From NCBI RefSeq assembly GCF_052857255.1, contig NC_135498.1:165659255-165723254 (forward strand): a stretch of 64,000 bases of DNA. The letters run 5' to 3'. The DNA is from Amblyomma americanum. Lineage: Eukaryota; Arthropoda; Arachnida; Ixodida; Ixodidae. Below the pieces are notes generated by a model that was given only the letters and a program-made list of their open reading frames with translations, was not told the DNA's origin and searched no databases. A program made the position numbers and the translations under genes. Below are positions 20,301-31,291 of the stretch, piece by piece (positions within the stretch are counted from its first letter, which is position 1; each line of letters starts with the position of its first letter).

Positions 20301-20702
20301 GGCCACACAAATACAATGTCGCTGAACGAAAACGCTTGAAAAATCCGGTGACCACGACACCGCAACAAGACAGCCATTGTTGTCGCGAAAAGCTGTGACA
20401 TGGAGATAACTAATCTGATATAATCTCCACGCGAAGCAAGAAAAAACAGGATAAGTACAGGCCCTTTGATAAAAATGGCTATGTCACCCTCCACCATCTC
20501 CCTCCCCCTTCCAGTTTCTTCACTTTCATTCTGGTCGCCTATTGGTCTTTCTCTCTCAGATGATTTGTTACTCTCTCCACTCGTCTACGTAGCCAGACGG
20601 GAAAGCTTCATGCGCCCATTTTGTTCTCGACAGGGCTACCGACAGGACGCTCCTGCTTTTTGGACACTGTGTTGACTGGTGAGTACTCTGTTCTGTTCTG
20701 CC

Positions 20703-21686
20703 ATGGATAACAACATACGCTCTCTTCTCTCCGCAGCTATCCAGAAGATCCGGGACATTGACGAGGACCCTCGAGACCAGGGAATTCACCGGCGCCTGCT
20801 GCTGGCGAGACTGGTACGGGAGTGGGAGTGGTTGATCGAGTCTTCCAGCGACAGCAGCGAGGACGACAGCAGCGAGGACGACACGAGCGATGACGACACC
20901 AGCGAGGACGGCAGTAGCGATGACGACACCAGCGAGGACGGCAGTAGCGATGACGACACCAGCGAGGACGGCAGTAGCGATGACGACACCAGCGAGGACG
21001 GCAGCAGCGAGGAGGGCAGCCGCGACGACAGCAGCGGCGAGGACGCCAGCGGCGACGACGGCAGCAACGAGGACGGCAGCGGCGACGACGGCAGCAGCGA
21101 GGACGCCAGCGGCGACGACGGCAGTGGCGAGGATGGCAGTGGCGAGGACGGCGCAAGCGACGACGGCAGTGGCGAGGACGGCAGAGGCGAGGACGGCACT
21201 AGCGACGACGGTACCGGCGAGGACGGCAGCGGCAAGGACGGCAGCAACGAGGACGGCACCGGAAAGGACGGCACCGACAAGGACGACAGCGGCGAGGACG
21301 GCAGCGGCGACGACGGCAGCGGCGAGTACGGTAGCGGCGAGGCCGGCAGCGGCGAGGACGGCAGCGGCAACGACGGCAGCGGCGACGACGGCAGCAGCGA
21401 GGACGGCACCGGCAAGGACGACAGCGGCGAGTACGACAGCGGCGAGTACGGCAGCAGCCACGACGGCAGCGGCGAGTTCGGCAGCGGCGAGTACGGCGGC
21501 GGCGAGGACGGCAGCGGCAAAGACGGCAGCGGCGAAGACGGCAGTGGCGAGTACGGCAGCGGCGAGGACGGCGGCTGCGAGGACGGCACCAGCGAGGACG
21601 GCAGCGGCGACGACGGTAGCGGCGACGACGGCACCAGGGACGACGGCGCTAGCGACGAGGGCACCGACTCGGAGGATGACGTGTAA
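20703..21686 (+). CDS. Acidic Ser/Asp/Gly/Glu-repeat protein (family copy 1)
   Basis: 327 residues from ATG 20703. Residues 1-46 form a non-repetitive, probably helical head (IRSLLSAAIQKIRDID, HRRLLLARLVREWEWLIE). The rest is a very acidic tail of SGEDG/SGDDG pentapeptides ending GTDSEDDV. The frame is chosen because copy 2 (31292-31573) conserves the same head and terminal SEDGTDSEDDV. An upstream in-frame ATG (20610, MRPFC) is shared with copy 2 but closes at a TGA (20673) here. A GTGAGT...CAG interval (20679-20736, 58 nt) looks like an intron that would remove the ATG. No known domain; function unknown. Acidic tails suggest a nuclear or charge-interaction protein, but this is speculation. 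It is divergent to the LINE relic on its left. Confidence 0.55.
   Translation: MDNNIRSLLSAAIQKIRDIDEDPRDQGIHRRLLLARLVREWEWLIESSSDSSEDDSSEDDTSDDDTSEDGSSDDDTSEDGSSDDDTSEDGSSDDDTSEDGSSEEGSRDDSSGEDASGDDGSNEDGSGDDGSSEDASGDDGSGEDGSGEDGASDDGSGEDGRGEDGTSDDGTGEDGSGKDGSNEDGTGKDGTDKDDSGEDGSGDDGSGEYGSGEAGSGEDGSGNDGSGDDGSSEDGTGKDDSGEYDSGEYGSSHDGSGEFGSGEYGGGEDGSGKDGSGEDGSGEYGSGEDGGCEDGTSEDGSGDDGSGDDGTRDDGASDEGTDSEDDV
20845..21675. repeat. 15-bp minisatellite in the acidic gene
   Basis: GC-rich array of about 55 units of the type GGCAGCGGCGAGGAC, with a 30-bp higher-order period at its start (20884-21003). It has no stop codon in several frames on both strands, so long Ala-, Pro/Ser- and Thr/Ala/Arg-rich shadow frames appear. 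Copy 2 has no array, so the expansion is copy-specific. Confidence 0.92.
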
Positions 21687-22324
21687 GCCTCCGCTACGCC
21701 TGCTACTTCCTGCGCCAGCCATAAGCGGCGGCCCCACCCTACCGAAGGTACGATCCTGAACGCTTCGCTCTTTTTGTCTGTTAGACCCGGAATGCACGAC
21801 GAAACCTTGAAGTCGGCCATTTCTGCTCCGCAGACAAGCTGTGCCATTCGATGCGGAGCATAACAGAGACGCCGTAGCAACTTGACCTTGTTTATGAGAG
21901 CCAGTGCTGCCTATAGTCCATTCCGGGACCAAGCGGCTTCCACCTTGCCGTAGAGAACAGCGTGCCGGTTCTTCAAGACGAGGAGGAAGACGGCGCCTTC
22001 CTAGATATCAAGTACAAGGTGGCAGTTGTTCACTCTTTTGCTCTTCAAAGTACTGAATTCACGAGCGCATGCCAGGAACTGGTTTTAAAAATTTATTGGC
22101 GGCATTCTTACTTCCCCACAGCGTTCATAAGTAACAATGTAGAGACACGAGCCATGGCGATACCATTTGGATTGTAGTGTTGCCTGACTACGCAAAATTT
22201 TCAAAAAATGCACAATGCATGCCATCTCCAATGGCACCCACCTTCGTCAGACATTTCTTCCATAATTACAGATGTTCGCAAAACAATTTCGGTAAAGCCG
22301 TCATTATTATGCGTCAGTAGATTT
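21687..22324. other. Downstream part of duplicated segment, copy 1
   Basis: Matches 31574-32199. An open frame at 21962-22177 (LQDEEEDGAFLDIKYKVA) is broken by stops in copy 2, so it is not clearly a gene. No other feature seen. Confidence 0.5.
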
Positions 22325-22543
22325 TTTTGTAGGAGAGTTTATTGTCTCAAAACGACTCAAATATGAAGGACGCTGTAGTGAAGTGATCCTGAAATTTTGA
22401 CCACTAGTGTTCTTTAACGTGAACTGACATTGCGCAGTAGAAGGCACTCTAGCATTTCGCCTCATCGAAATTTTACCGAGAGGTCGAAGCCGGATATTTC
22501 GGTTCAGCCACCGAGCGCCTTAACCACTGCGCACCGTTGCGGT
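22325..22543 (-). mobile_element. Ruka-like SINE, degenerate
   Basis: Minus-strand head GTGCGCAGTGGTTAAGGCGCTCGG, then the body with CAGTTCACGTTAAAGAAC. The same insertion is present in copy 2 (32200-32278 plus 35525-35670), so it predates the duplication. Confidence 0.8.
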
Positions 22544-23009
22544 CAGATTGTTGGGGATTGTTGTTCGTTGTTCGAGTGTTGACGCTCGATAGGCATACCG
22601 AAATTTCCCACCACAGTTGAATTAGTTGCGCAGTCTTGGTTGAGAGTGCACTCCAAAAAAATGCCACTTTGGAGAGATATCCCTGCCGGCCGTGAAGGCT
22701 GCGCTGCGTGAATACAACTTTCGGCTCATCATCTGAGGTATATGCCAATGTGTGTCTCAGACAAAGATTATGTTCTGATAGCCTTTTGTGAAATGGTTTT
22801 GATTTGTTTCTCTCTTTGCCCTGTCTCTCTTCCAAGCTCACAAGAACGGGATTTGAAGGCGTAGGCTCCTTTGCTAAGCCCTGTAAGCCTAGGAAGCCGA
22901 CCACCAGGCCGGGCCGTAGCTTGCACCCATTTTGTGGAAACCGGCAGGCAAACAAACGACCAGCAGTGGAAGTCGTACCCACCGCTTCCCTTGCCATTAC
23001 TTTCGAAAA
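22544..23009. other. Tail of duplicated segment, then unassigned
   Basis: 22570-22800 matches 35865-36095 (TCGATAGGCAT, TTGGAGAGATAT and TGATAGCCTTTTG blocks). No convincing coding frame; homology ends at about 22800. Confidence 0.5.
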
Positions 23010-23800
23010 TTTTCAAGGGTTGTTAGCATAGATGATAGGTCATGGTTAAAAAGGGGTCGCCGAGAGGATTAAGGTAAAGCCTGGTATTCTTTGTCGCAGT
23101 GCTTGTATTTAACCCATGATGATGTGCGATTGCTCTTGGCGACTTGCCAGTGTAATCGCTTTTTTTGTTTAAGCGTCGAAGTTGCTTGGTAAATCTTGGC
23201 ACAGAACTGCTACCCCTGTTTGTTAAGGTGGCCATATACTTATCAACAAGGGCGGAGATGAAATTTTTGAACGCAATCCAGTTTTGTACAACTGTACGGG
23301 ACGAGAAGCTAGTAAGAAACACGTATGTTAAGAGAGATAGTTCAGCATTCATTCCATCAGTTAGCTTAGCTATATCATTTAATTTTCTTAGTAGTCACCT
23401 TCCTACCTCTCTGTGAACAATGTTCTAGTAAGGACGTCATTACTAGAGAGCCCATCAAGATAAATGATGGTGCAAGTATCAGGAATAATATTAAGGATTA
23501 GATTAAGTGTGCTGGAGGATGTGGCGTTGCGCCGTATGGGTTGCATGGTAAGTTGAGATAATGAAAAATCTAAACATGACCGAAAAAATGCGTCAGATTC
23601 TCTTTCGGTCGCCCGCGAGAGAGTGTCGGCTAAATAATATCGTGTTAATTAGTCACCAAATAATAAAGCACAATTCGGAAACCAGTATCACACTTCATTA
23701 AGAATGCGATGAAATTCTTCAGCGAAAACGCTGCCAGAATCTGCGGGCCGATAAAGTACACCAGTAAATACGCTTGTAGAGCTGCGTTTTAGCAAAACTC
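23010..23800 (-). pseudogene. LINE ORF2 fragment: end of endonuclease and linker
   Basis: The frame at 23023-23352 reads VVQNWIAFKNFISALVDKYM and PRFTKQLRRLNKKSD, the linker between endonuclease and RT in CR1-type LINEs. 23440-23800 holds the decayed endonuclease C-terminal half (DGLSSNDVL, a variant of the SDH region). The rightmost 60 bases of the window show the same linker for LINE-A copy B, so this is a related family. Confidence 0.65.
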
Positions 23801-24034
23801 ATACATTCAAGAAACGTAGTAATTATAACGGGTACACAGAATAAGTCTTCTACAGCGAAAGCTTTACTGGCCGCGAACCTGCGATTTCGCCATGGCGGTG
23901 CTCGGAGGAGTCACAACAAGTGCCTCACCGCGGATGTTTCTCTCTCTCTCTTCCTAGTCGTTACTGCGCATGCGCCACAAGTAGCATGGAGGCACAGGTG
24001 TCCCGCCGCGATTTCCCTTAAAATCCAACTCTCA

Positions 24035-24155
24035 GTTTTCTCTTTCTTCTTTCCCTCCCTCCTTTATACCTTTCTTAACGGTGCGGTTCGGGTGTCCACC
24101 GAGGTATGTGAGACCGTTACTGTGGCATTTCCTTTCCTCAAAAACCAAAAAAAAC
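24035..24155 (+). mobile_element. Ruka-like SINE, 3' fragment
   Basis: Plus-strand body end: a TCCTTTATACCTTTCTTAACG block, GTGTCCACCGAGGTATGTGAG, TTTCCTTTCCTC and an A-rich AAAACCAAAAAAAAC tail. The tRNA head is missing. Confidence 0.7.
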
Positions 24156-24257
24156 AAGCGAGCCGACAGCGTTCACTGGCGTTGACAACTTTGCAAAGGC
24201 CGTTCATTTTCACGAAAGGAAAGGCGCACAACCGGCTCCGTGGGTCAGTGGAGAACT

Positions 24258-24512
24258 AGTAATAGTAATTAGTTTCGGGGAAAAGCAAATGGAGCATATC
24301 TGTCTCACGTATCGTTGGACACCTGCACCGCGCCTTAAGGGAAGGGATAAAGTAAGGAGTGAAAGCAAGAAAGACGTGCCGTAGTGGAGGGCTCCGGAAT
24401 AATTTCGAGCACCTGGGGATCTTTAACGTGCACTGACGTCACACAGCTCACGGGCGCCGTAGCGTTTGGCCTCCATTAAAAGCCAGGTACTGCGGTCGGG
24501 TTCAATTTCGCT
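24258..24512 (-). mobile_element. Ruka-like SINE, head-truncated
   Basis: Same body as the other copies (CACCTGGGGATCTTTAACGTGCAC on the opposite strand), with an AATAGTAATT tail on the left. The B box is present but the A box is lost on the right. Confidence 0.85.
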
Positions 24513-24879
24513 TTCATGTACGAGTCGTTAGTGTCCAACTGCAAAAGCCTGCTTTCATTGCGTTCCGCACACTGGATAGGAAGCGCGCCCTCCCTGCTAC
24601 CCTGCGATGTGGCATGCAAATAATGGTTGATCGCCAAAGGAACGCTACGACCTAGCTATTGCTGCAGTGCCGCAAGCCAGCCAGAACTCCGTCAGCGTTA
24701 ATGCATTCACGCCATATCCCTATTTTACCACCGCCACATGTATCAAAGCACAAATGAGGCGGCCACATATCCAGGGAGCCAGTTATGCGCCCTTCCTTTC
24801 CTCAAAGCCGTCGCCGTCTAGAACATTGCCAATGAACACAGTGAACCCTGACATCGTTCACTTTCTGTACCCCGGAAGG
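24513..24879. other. Unassigned
   Basis: A 74-codon plus frame (24667-24891) has no recognisable domain. Nothing else seen. Confidence 0.4.
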
Positions 24880-24956
24880 TGGTGGTGGTGAAAAGCATTT
24901 TAGGGCTATATGTACAGAGAGTTGCTCGGGGAGAGGCCCCTAGTGGGCATCGCCCC

Positions 24957-27900
24957 TTACAATAGAAGGCGAAGTCCCTCAATCCGGGACCCCGTTGATC
25001 CTGACCGCTGCGCAGGTCCGCCGAACCAGGGCGTGTTAGGCCGATGTTTACTTGCAGCCGAGCAGAGCCATCTCCCAGTCCTCTCGGGTAGGGGAAGGGG
25101 TGATGGGGGCAGAGAAGGATTTTGCCTGCATGCTGAAACCATGTGAAAGGTGTCTGCCACCTCCCCACAGAATGAGCAGCGGCCGTCAAAAGAAGAGTCA
25201 AAGTGCTTGAGAACCGCCGGGCACAGCAGGGCGTTTGTAAACAGCCTATGGAGAGTTCGTTCGCAAGCTTTACCCAGCCCCTTCATAGAAACCGGGTAGC
25301 GCCGGTGTTCGGCACGATAGTGCTCTGTGATATCTTTAAAAGAAAGAAGAGGTTTTGATCCGGGTTAAGGTCCTCCCAAAGAACGCCTGGTGCCGGGTAA
25401 GTGAGTGCGCGGGATGCCTCATGGGAGGCTTCGTTACCTGGCATGCCTTGGTGGCCGGGGACCCATATGTTTGAGCGGTGAGTTGGATCGCAGTCGCGAG
25501 TACTGTGACGAAGAATTTGGTGAGCAAGTGGAGTGATCCAACCGAACTCAAAGTTACGACAGGCTCCGCGAGAGTCTGTGAGGATTAATTTAGAGTCGGG
25601 ATGGGAGGCTGCGACGACAATCGCTACCTCCTCCGCATGAGTTGAGCTGGGCGCCCTGAACGAGAGGCCGTCCACCTGCCTTCCCTCGTGTACGACTGCA
25701 GCCGTATACCATTCCCCACTGGAGTGGTGGTAGGGGCCTGCAATGTCGACGTAGAAGACGTGTTTCTTTGAGCCATGGTGGCGGTTCAGGGCATCCGCCC
25801 GCGCCTGGCGCCGGCCATTATGGTTCGCCTTGTTCATCTTAGTCGGAAGGGGTCGAAAGTAGAGGGCGCGTCTCCACAGTTCTGGCACTCGAACCCGTTG
25901 CATTGTATGATGATCATGTTTGATGTGTAACCGGTCCAAGAGGCGGCGACCGGACACGGTCTGAGCGAGACGCGTGTATTGGTTAACGAGATGCGCCTCG
26001 CTAAGTTCCCTATAGGTGTTCACCATCCCCAACGCGAGCAGTCGCGCGTTGGAAGTGGAGATCGGGAGGTCGAGGGCTGTCTTGAAAATTTTGCGGAGGA
26101 CAACCTCCAAGCAATCTTCGTCATGTTTCCGTAAGCGGAGGTAAGGAGTCGAGTACAACACTCGACTAGTTACGAAGGCATGGGCGAGCCGCACCACATC
26201 CTTACTTCGCAACCCTCCTGGCTTGTTGGAAACGCGGCGAAGCATTCGGCCAACCTGGTCGCCGACTCTGCGGAGTTTGGCAAGGGTCGTGTCTACCTTG
26301 CGATGCTGATTAATGAAGAGACCGAGTATTCGCAGCTCCTGCGCTTCAAGGATGGGGCCGCTGGGGAGGGAGAGCTGAACGGAGATTTTGCATTTCGGAG
26401 AATGTCCAATATGCGCAAATTCAGACTTGGACGGCAGCACTGGAGGCCGCAGTACGTAGCATAGTGGTCTACTGTGCTCGCCGCTGCTTGCAGGCATTCC
26501 TCCATCTCTCCTACGTTTCCCGTAGTAGCCCAGATGGTGATGTCATCGGCGTACAGTGCATGCTGAGCACCACCGACACTCGCCAGCTGCGCTGGGAGGT
26601 GCATCATGGCAATATTAAAGAGAAGCGGGGACAATACAGCGCCTTGTGGTGTGCCCGCGTTCCCATCTCTAACGGGCCCTACTCGGTCTCTTGTATGCGT
26701 ATAAAGGCCAAGCGGTCTGTTAAGAAATGTTTGATGTAGTTGAATGTACGAGGACCGCAGTTGGTCTCGATAAGATGTTTTAATATGACGCCGTGTTTAA
26801 CGTTGTCAAACGCACCCTTCAGCGCGAGTGCTAGGACTATATTGTCATTGTGTCGGTGTTCTATGTGTTCGAGAACCTCGCGATGAAGCTGTAAATGTAT
26901 GTCGTGTGCGGACTTATGAGGTCGGAAGCCGAACATGGTGTCGGCGAAGGTGTTCTTGTTCTCGAGATATTCCGAGAGGCGGTCATGGACCATCGTTTCC
27001 ATAAGTTTCCCTACGCATGAAGTGAGGGAGATGGGCCGGAGGTTGTCTGTGTTTACCGGTTTCCCCGCCTTCGGGATAAAGGTTACCAATGATGTCTTCT
27101 AATCAGGTGGCAACGAAGTGTCCCGGGTCCAAATGGTGTTGATATATTCAAGTAGGGTTTCGTATGCCCAATCGGGAAGGTTTGCCAACAGTTTGACTGT
27201 GACCTTATCCCTCCCGGGCGCCGTCCCCCTGCGCATTTTGGCAAGAGCCGCGCGAAGGTCGTGAAGCTGGAAAAGCTGATCCAGTTCCGGATTATCGTTG
27301 CCTGCATACGAATAATCCTTCCCGCGCGGATCTTGATCCTGACTGAGGTATTTTGAGCGTAAGACAGTCGCTAGCTGCTCTGTGTTTCCTTAGAAATTGT
27401 GTATTGCGCTAGTGAGGTGTTTCTGGGTTTCCGAGCGTGTTTGTGTGGGTCCTATGAGACTCCTAAAGAGCCGCCAAGTGTTGCGGATTGACATCTGTCT
27501 TGCTGCGCTGTTGCGTCTATCTACCCAGTTATTGTCAGCGAGCTGGGCAGCATACTCGACAGCTTGCTTGGTGAGGTCAGAGATGCGAGCGCGGAGCCTA
27601 CGATTGTGTTTTTGCCGCCCCCATCGTTTACTGAGGCTGCGGCGAGCTTCCCGGATGTGTATCAGGTGGTTATCCACGTCCGATGCACGCTCCGTAAGCT
27701 GGATCTGCTTTTCGTGTGAACGGAGTGTTTGCATGAGTCCGTGTGCCCAAGTTGAGTAGTCTTGCTCCAAGAGAGAAGTTACTGGGAGGGCCTGGCGGAA
27801 AGCATTCCAGTCGGGAAGTTTGGCTGTTGCAAGGGGGCGATGTAAGGGTCGAGTGTAAATTACAGTGTTCAGTATGCAGTGGTCGCTACCAACGGTGTCC

Positions 27901-28573
27901 TCAGTGTTGATCCACTCTGCGTGTCGGATGTGTTTCGTGAGGGTAAGGTCGGGGCAGGTGTCCCGAGTGACGGAATTCCCTACACGTGTCGGGTGAGCAG
28001 GGTAGGTTAGAAGAGTGATGCCCAGCGTAGATATAAGTTCTGCCAACTTACGACCACACGGCTTTTCCTTGCGATAGCCCCACATTGGACAGGGGGCGTT
28101 AAAATCGCTACACTATTATGAGGGGGTCGCGACCCGCGATCCTTAGCGCTGCGCTAAAGATGTTAGAAAAACTGATATTTTTGAGTTTCGGGAGGCAGTA
28201 GATATTAAGGATGTATGCGGGACTATCTGTTCGCCGTAGAGGGAAGACAGAGACCATCACGTACGAATATTCCAGATTTAGGTCGAGATTAACCTTCTGC
28301 GCTGTGTAGGCGTTATGGACTAGGAGACAGGTGAACGGGTCTCGCTGGAAAGTACTACAGCCCGAGAGATTGACCGCATCCCCAGTTTCTTGCAACGCAA
28401 AGACTGCGGCGGGGTGTTCAAGGTTGTCAATGTACGCCCTTAAGTTGGCGCGTTTGTACCTGTCTTTGAAACCCCGACAATTCTACTGTACAAGGGAAAG
28501 AGCTTGCTGTCTTTGCGGGGGGCGGCGCCCTCTAGGAAGTTGGTTGGGAGTGGACGCAGCCATGCCGATTTGA
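24957..28573 (-). pseudogene. I-type LINE ORF2: EN, RT, RNase H, CCHC tail
   Basis: Pieces in order on the minus strand. Endonuclease: FALQETGDAV at about 28390, the NAPCPMWGY region at about 28085, SDHCILN near 27880. RT: VTFIPKAGKP and LRPISLTS (27089 downward), LALKGAFDNV (the usual catalytic aspartate of this block is not evident), then YADDITIWA near 26530. RNase H: VFYVDIAGPY, THAEEVAI, LTDSRGA and WVPGHQGMPGNEASHE (25800-25350). Tail: CSFCGEVADTFHMVSAC, CX2CX7HX4C (about 25175). Breaks occur near 28100, 27385, 27085, 26680, 26470 and 25280. The enzyme would nick DNA and copy the element RNA. Confidence 0.88.
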
Positions 28574-29854
28574 AGAGAGACTGCCTTGGAGAGCCGGAAC
28601 ATGTTCCGCCACCTGCAGCGGAAGCGGTTCTGGCTCCTCCGAGAGTTCGGTTAGGTCAATGGGTCGATTGAAGTTTGACGAGCGGTTCGCGTCTTTGAGG
28701 GGTATCATTCGGCGGAGAAGCCGAGGGCTTGACCCTAGCCACGTCTTAATGTTTGCTGTCATGGCGGCCGTAACTGTTGCCGTGACTGCATTGAGCAGGT
28801 TGTCTTGGATTTGGCCAAAATTGGACATCTGAGTCGTTTATTGGGCTTGGGCATTTTCGAGGTCGGTGAAACGCACGTCAGAGCTAGAGGGTGTCGGATC
28901 CGCCGGCACTTCTTGCATCGATTCCGGAGCTACCTGTGCAGTGGGCGGGGAGGACCGAGCCATTTCTAGCGCGTGAATTTTGGCGTGGAGTTGAGCATTC
29001 TGTGCCCGGAGGGTCTCGAGCTCGCGGCGGAGGTCCGCGACATCAGAGTTAAGGGGGGGAGGAGGAGGAATATTTGGTGGAGGAGAAGGTAGCGGAGTAT
29101 GGGAAGGCCGAGGAGGCCCATCTCGGCTGCATACCTTGGGCTGTGATGTCTTCTTTGGCGCGCCAAGCGGAGGGCCCACGAGAGGCCGAAAATAACCGTT
29201 TTGGAATGCGGGGGTACCTGGATCACGGGACGCGTTCTTAGTTGGTCGAGGAGGCTTGGGGCACGCCCAGGTAAGGCGCCCGCCGCTGGAGCTTGTCCGA
29301 TTTTGCACTATCTTGTTGCTAGGCGGGGGGACTTTCGGAGCTGTGCCAGGACCCGAGGCCACAGCACTCTGAGGTTGTTTTCTATGACCGGTAGTGCTGC
29401 CCGGTTGTTGCAGCCGTAGTAATTTGGCTTTGCAGTCTTGCGAGCCCGTAAGATGGGCGCCACCGCAGACGATGCAGTAGGTATTGCACTCGTGGGACGC
29501 CATGTTGCCGTCTTCGAGGACTGCGACCGCTTGGCCGCAGTGTCCGCAGCGATTGTCTTGAAGATTCGGGCGTAATTCCACGCGGTGACCCATGGTGCCG
29601 CATCGGAAACACGCGGGAATAGTCCGCTTATATTCACGCACCACAGTCACCACACTGTTATAGTGCACGTAACGCGGTACTCTATGCCCCACGAAGGTGA
29701 GCAGGGCAATCGTCGACTTCCCCAACTTGCGGATGAAGGCTTTCTCTCCTCCGCGCCACTGTACATTAGATTTCAAGGTGGTAGAAGTTTCCTGCTCATG
29801 GACCGATATAATCCCCCTGCAGACTTCATCGTTGACTTTGGCGTGGCAGACCAT
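28532..29854 (-). pseudogene. I-type LINE ORF1 (zinc-knuckle nucleocapsid-like)
   Basis: ATG 29854 opens 338 codons. Three zinc-knuckle-like motifs lie at about residues 90-165: CFRCGTMGH (last cysteine replaced), CGHCGQ with HEC, and CIVCGGAHLTGSQDC. A proline-rich region and a coiled coil (LRRELETLRAQNAQLHAKI) follow. The frame stops at 28838. A further 98-codon frame (28532-28828) looks like the continuing C-terminus, so ORF1 may carry a stop. Such proteins coat the LINE RNA. Confidence 0.8.
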
Positions 29855-29959
29855 CAGAATGGAGCCATTGGTAGATTGCAGGAAGAGCTGAGTGATCCTA
29901 TATTAATTCTTTCATTGCCAACCGAATACCGCGGCCTCTCCTATTCGCCCTGTCGCAGC

Positions 29960-31000
29960 GAAACATATTGAACGTTGCCCAGGTAACAAAATATTTTGAC
30001 GTCAAAAACGTTCTCCGCAACCCACGTTACCGTGAGCTCAATTAATGAAACAGAACATGAGTCGAGGAGCAAGGAAATAGTGATGGCTTTGGAGATGGTG
30101 CTTCTGAAATTTGTATAAATGAAAGATAACGAGATATCACAACTATCCTTATTAAGTGGTAGCAAGGAAGTGTTACTTGAAAGTGTTAAGGCAAGTAGGT
30201 TATTGTGTCAGTCATTTGGACTTCCCTGGGTGTGAGCTTCTGCTTTTGGCGTATCATTTCCTGAGGTTTCCAGACGAACCGCGCAGTTGGCGTCCGTGTC
30301 CCAGATGTAAAACATCATTTATAACCACCTTGATGAAGACAAGGAGGGTACGGTCACTCCTTCTTTACAGACTTCGATAACTGCCAAAGTTTTCGAGGCT
30401 TATCGCCCACATCAACAGAGTAGTCACGTGCTATCCTGAAGTGGGATTCTTTAAGCATATTGCCGTTCCTGACCAAAGGGCTCATTTCTGTTTTATTCTA
30501 GAATTTCGCAATTATTTGTCGAATTTTATCAGTTGAGTAGCGGACAAGACTCTGGGCCCTTCCAATAGACTGTACTGAAACACCTAATTTATTTTGGCAG
30601 AATTCACGAAGAGCCTCGGTAACTTCCTACGTTTCTGAACAGTCGGTATGTTTAACACCTAAGAACAATGCATTCGACATTCTAAAACGGTTTTCCAAAT
30701 GATCAATTTTCTCTTCGAGTTTGCGAACATCGCAGTTGAAGCTTTCTGGAAGCTGCTTACAAGGTACAGGCACAAGCTTGGTTTCCAGTCCATCGACAGG
30801 TTTAGTTAGTGTACCCAAGTAACTTTTAAAGGTGCTATGCATTTCTAAAATTTTATTAGGACACGAGAAGGCTTGCATTATTTGTCTATAGATGCTGACT
30901 TGCATTGCGCACTGAGCAGCTTTTGCTCTTGCGCCTTCTTTATCGAACCACAGTTCGCCTCAATATCCCCCCAGCTAACAGCAAAAGGCCACACAAATAC
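29960..31000 (-). pseudogene. LINE ORF1 relic plus start of endonuclease (copy 2)
   Basis: Paralogue of 19290-20300: ILEMHSTFKSYLGTLTKP, LEEKIDHLENRFRMSNALFLGVK, and an endonuclease start with LTVTWV at about 30010-30025. At about 30945-30985 the frame, after a small indel, reads GDIEANCGS after a hydrophobic stretch, a decayed 2A motif damaged at different positions from copy 1. Confidence 0.72.
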
Positions 31001-31291
31001 AATGTCGCTGAACGAAAACGCTTGCAAAAATCCGATGACCACGACACCCCAACAAGACAGGCCTTGTCGCGAAAAGCTGAGGAATGGAGATAACTAATCT
31101 GATATAATCTCCAGGCCAAGCAAAAGAAAAAGGATAAGTCCAGGCCCTCTGATAAAAATGGCTATGTCACCCTCCACCATCCCCCTCCCCCTTCTAGTTT
31201 CTTCATTTTAATTTTGGTCGCTTATCGCTCTTTCTCTTTCATATGCATCGCTTCCTTTCCGCTGGTCCGCATAGGTAGCCCCGAAATCGCC

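Larger units (their letters stand above)
24880..29945 (-). mobile_element. Near full-length I-type LINE with RNase H
   Basis: About 5 kb on the minus strand with ORF1 and ORF2, ending in a CCACCACCACC tail at about 24885. Endonuclease, RT, RNase H and a CCHC tail in that order place it in the I group. A handful of frameshifts and stops; moderately old. Confidence 0.88.

Noticed and set aside
20568..21932. 454- and 364-codon minus-strand frames and a 289-codon plus frame across the minisatellite
   Set aside because: They exist only because the 15-bp unit has no stop in those frames. Paralogues without the array do not preserve them.
21962..22177. 71-codon frame downstream of the acidic gene
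   Set aside because: Several stops in the paralogous copy at 31850-32040 and no methionine start (opens at GTG).
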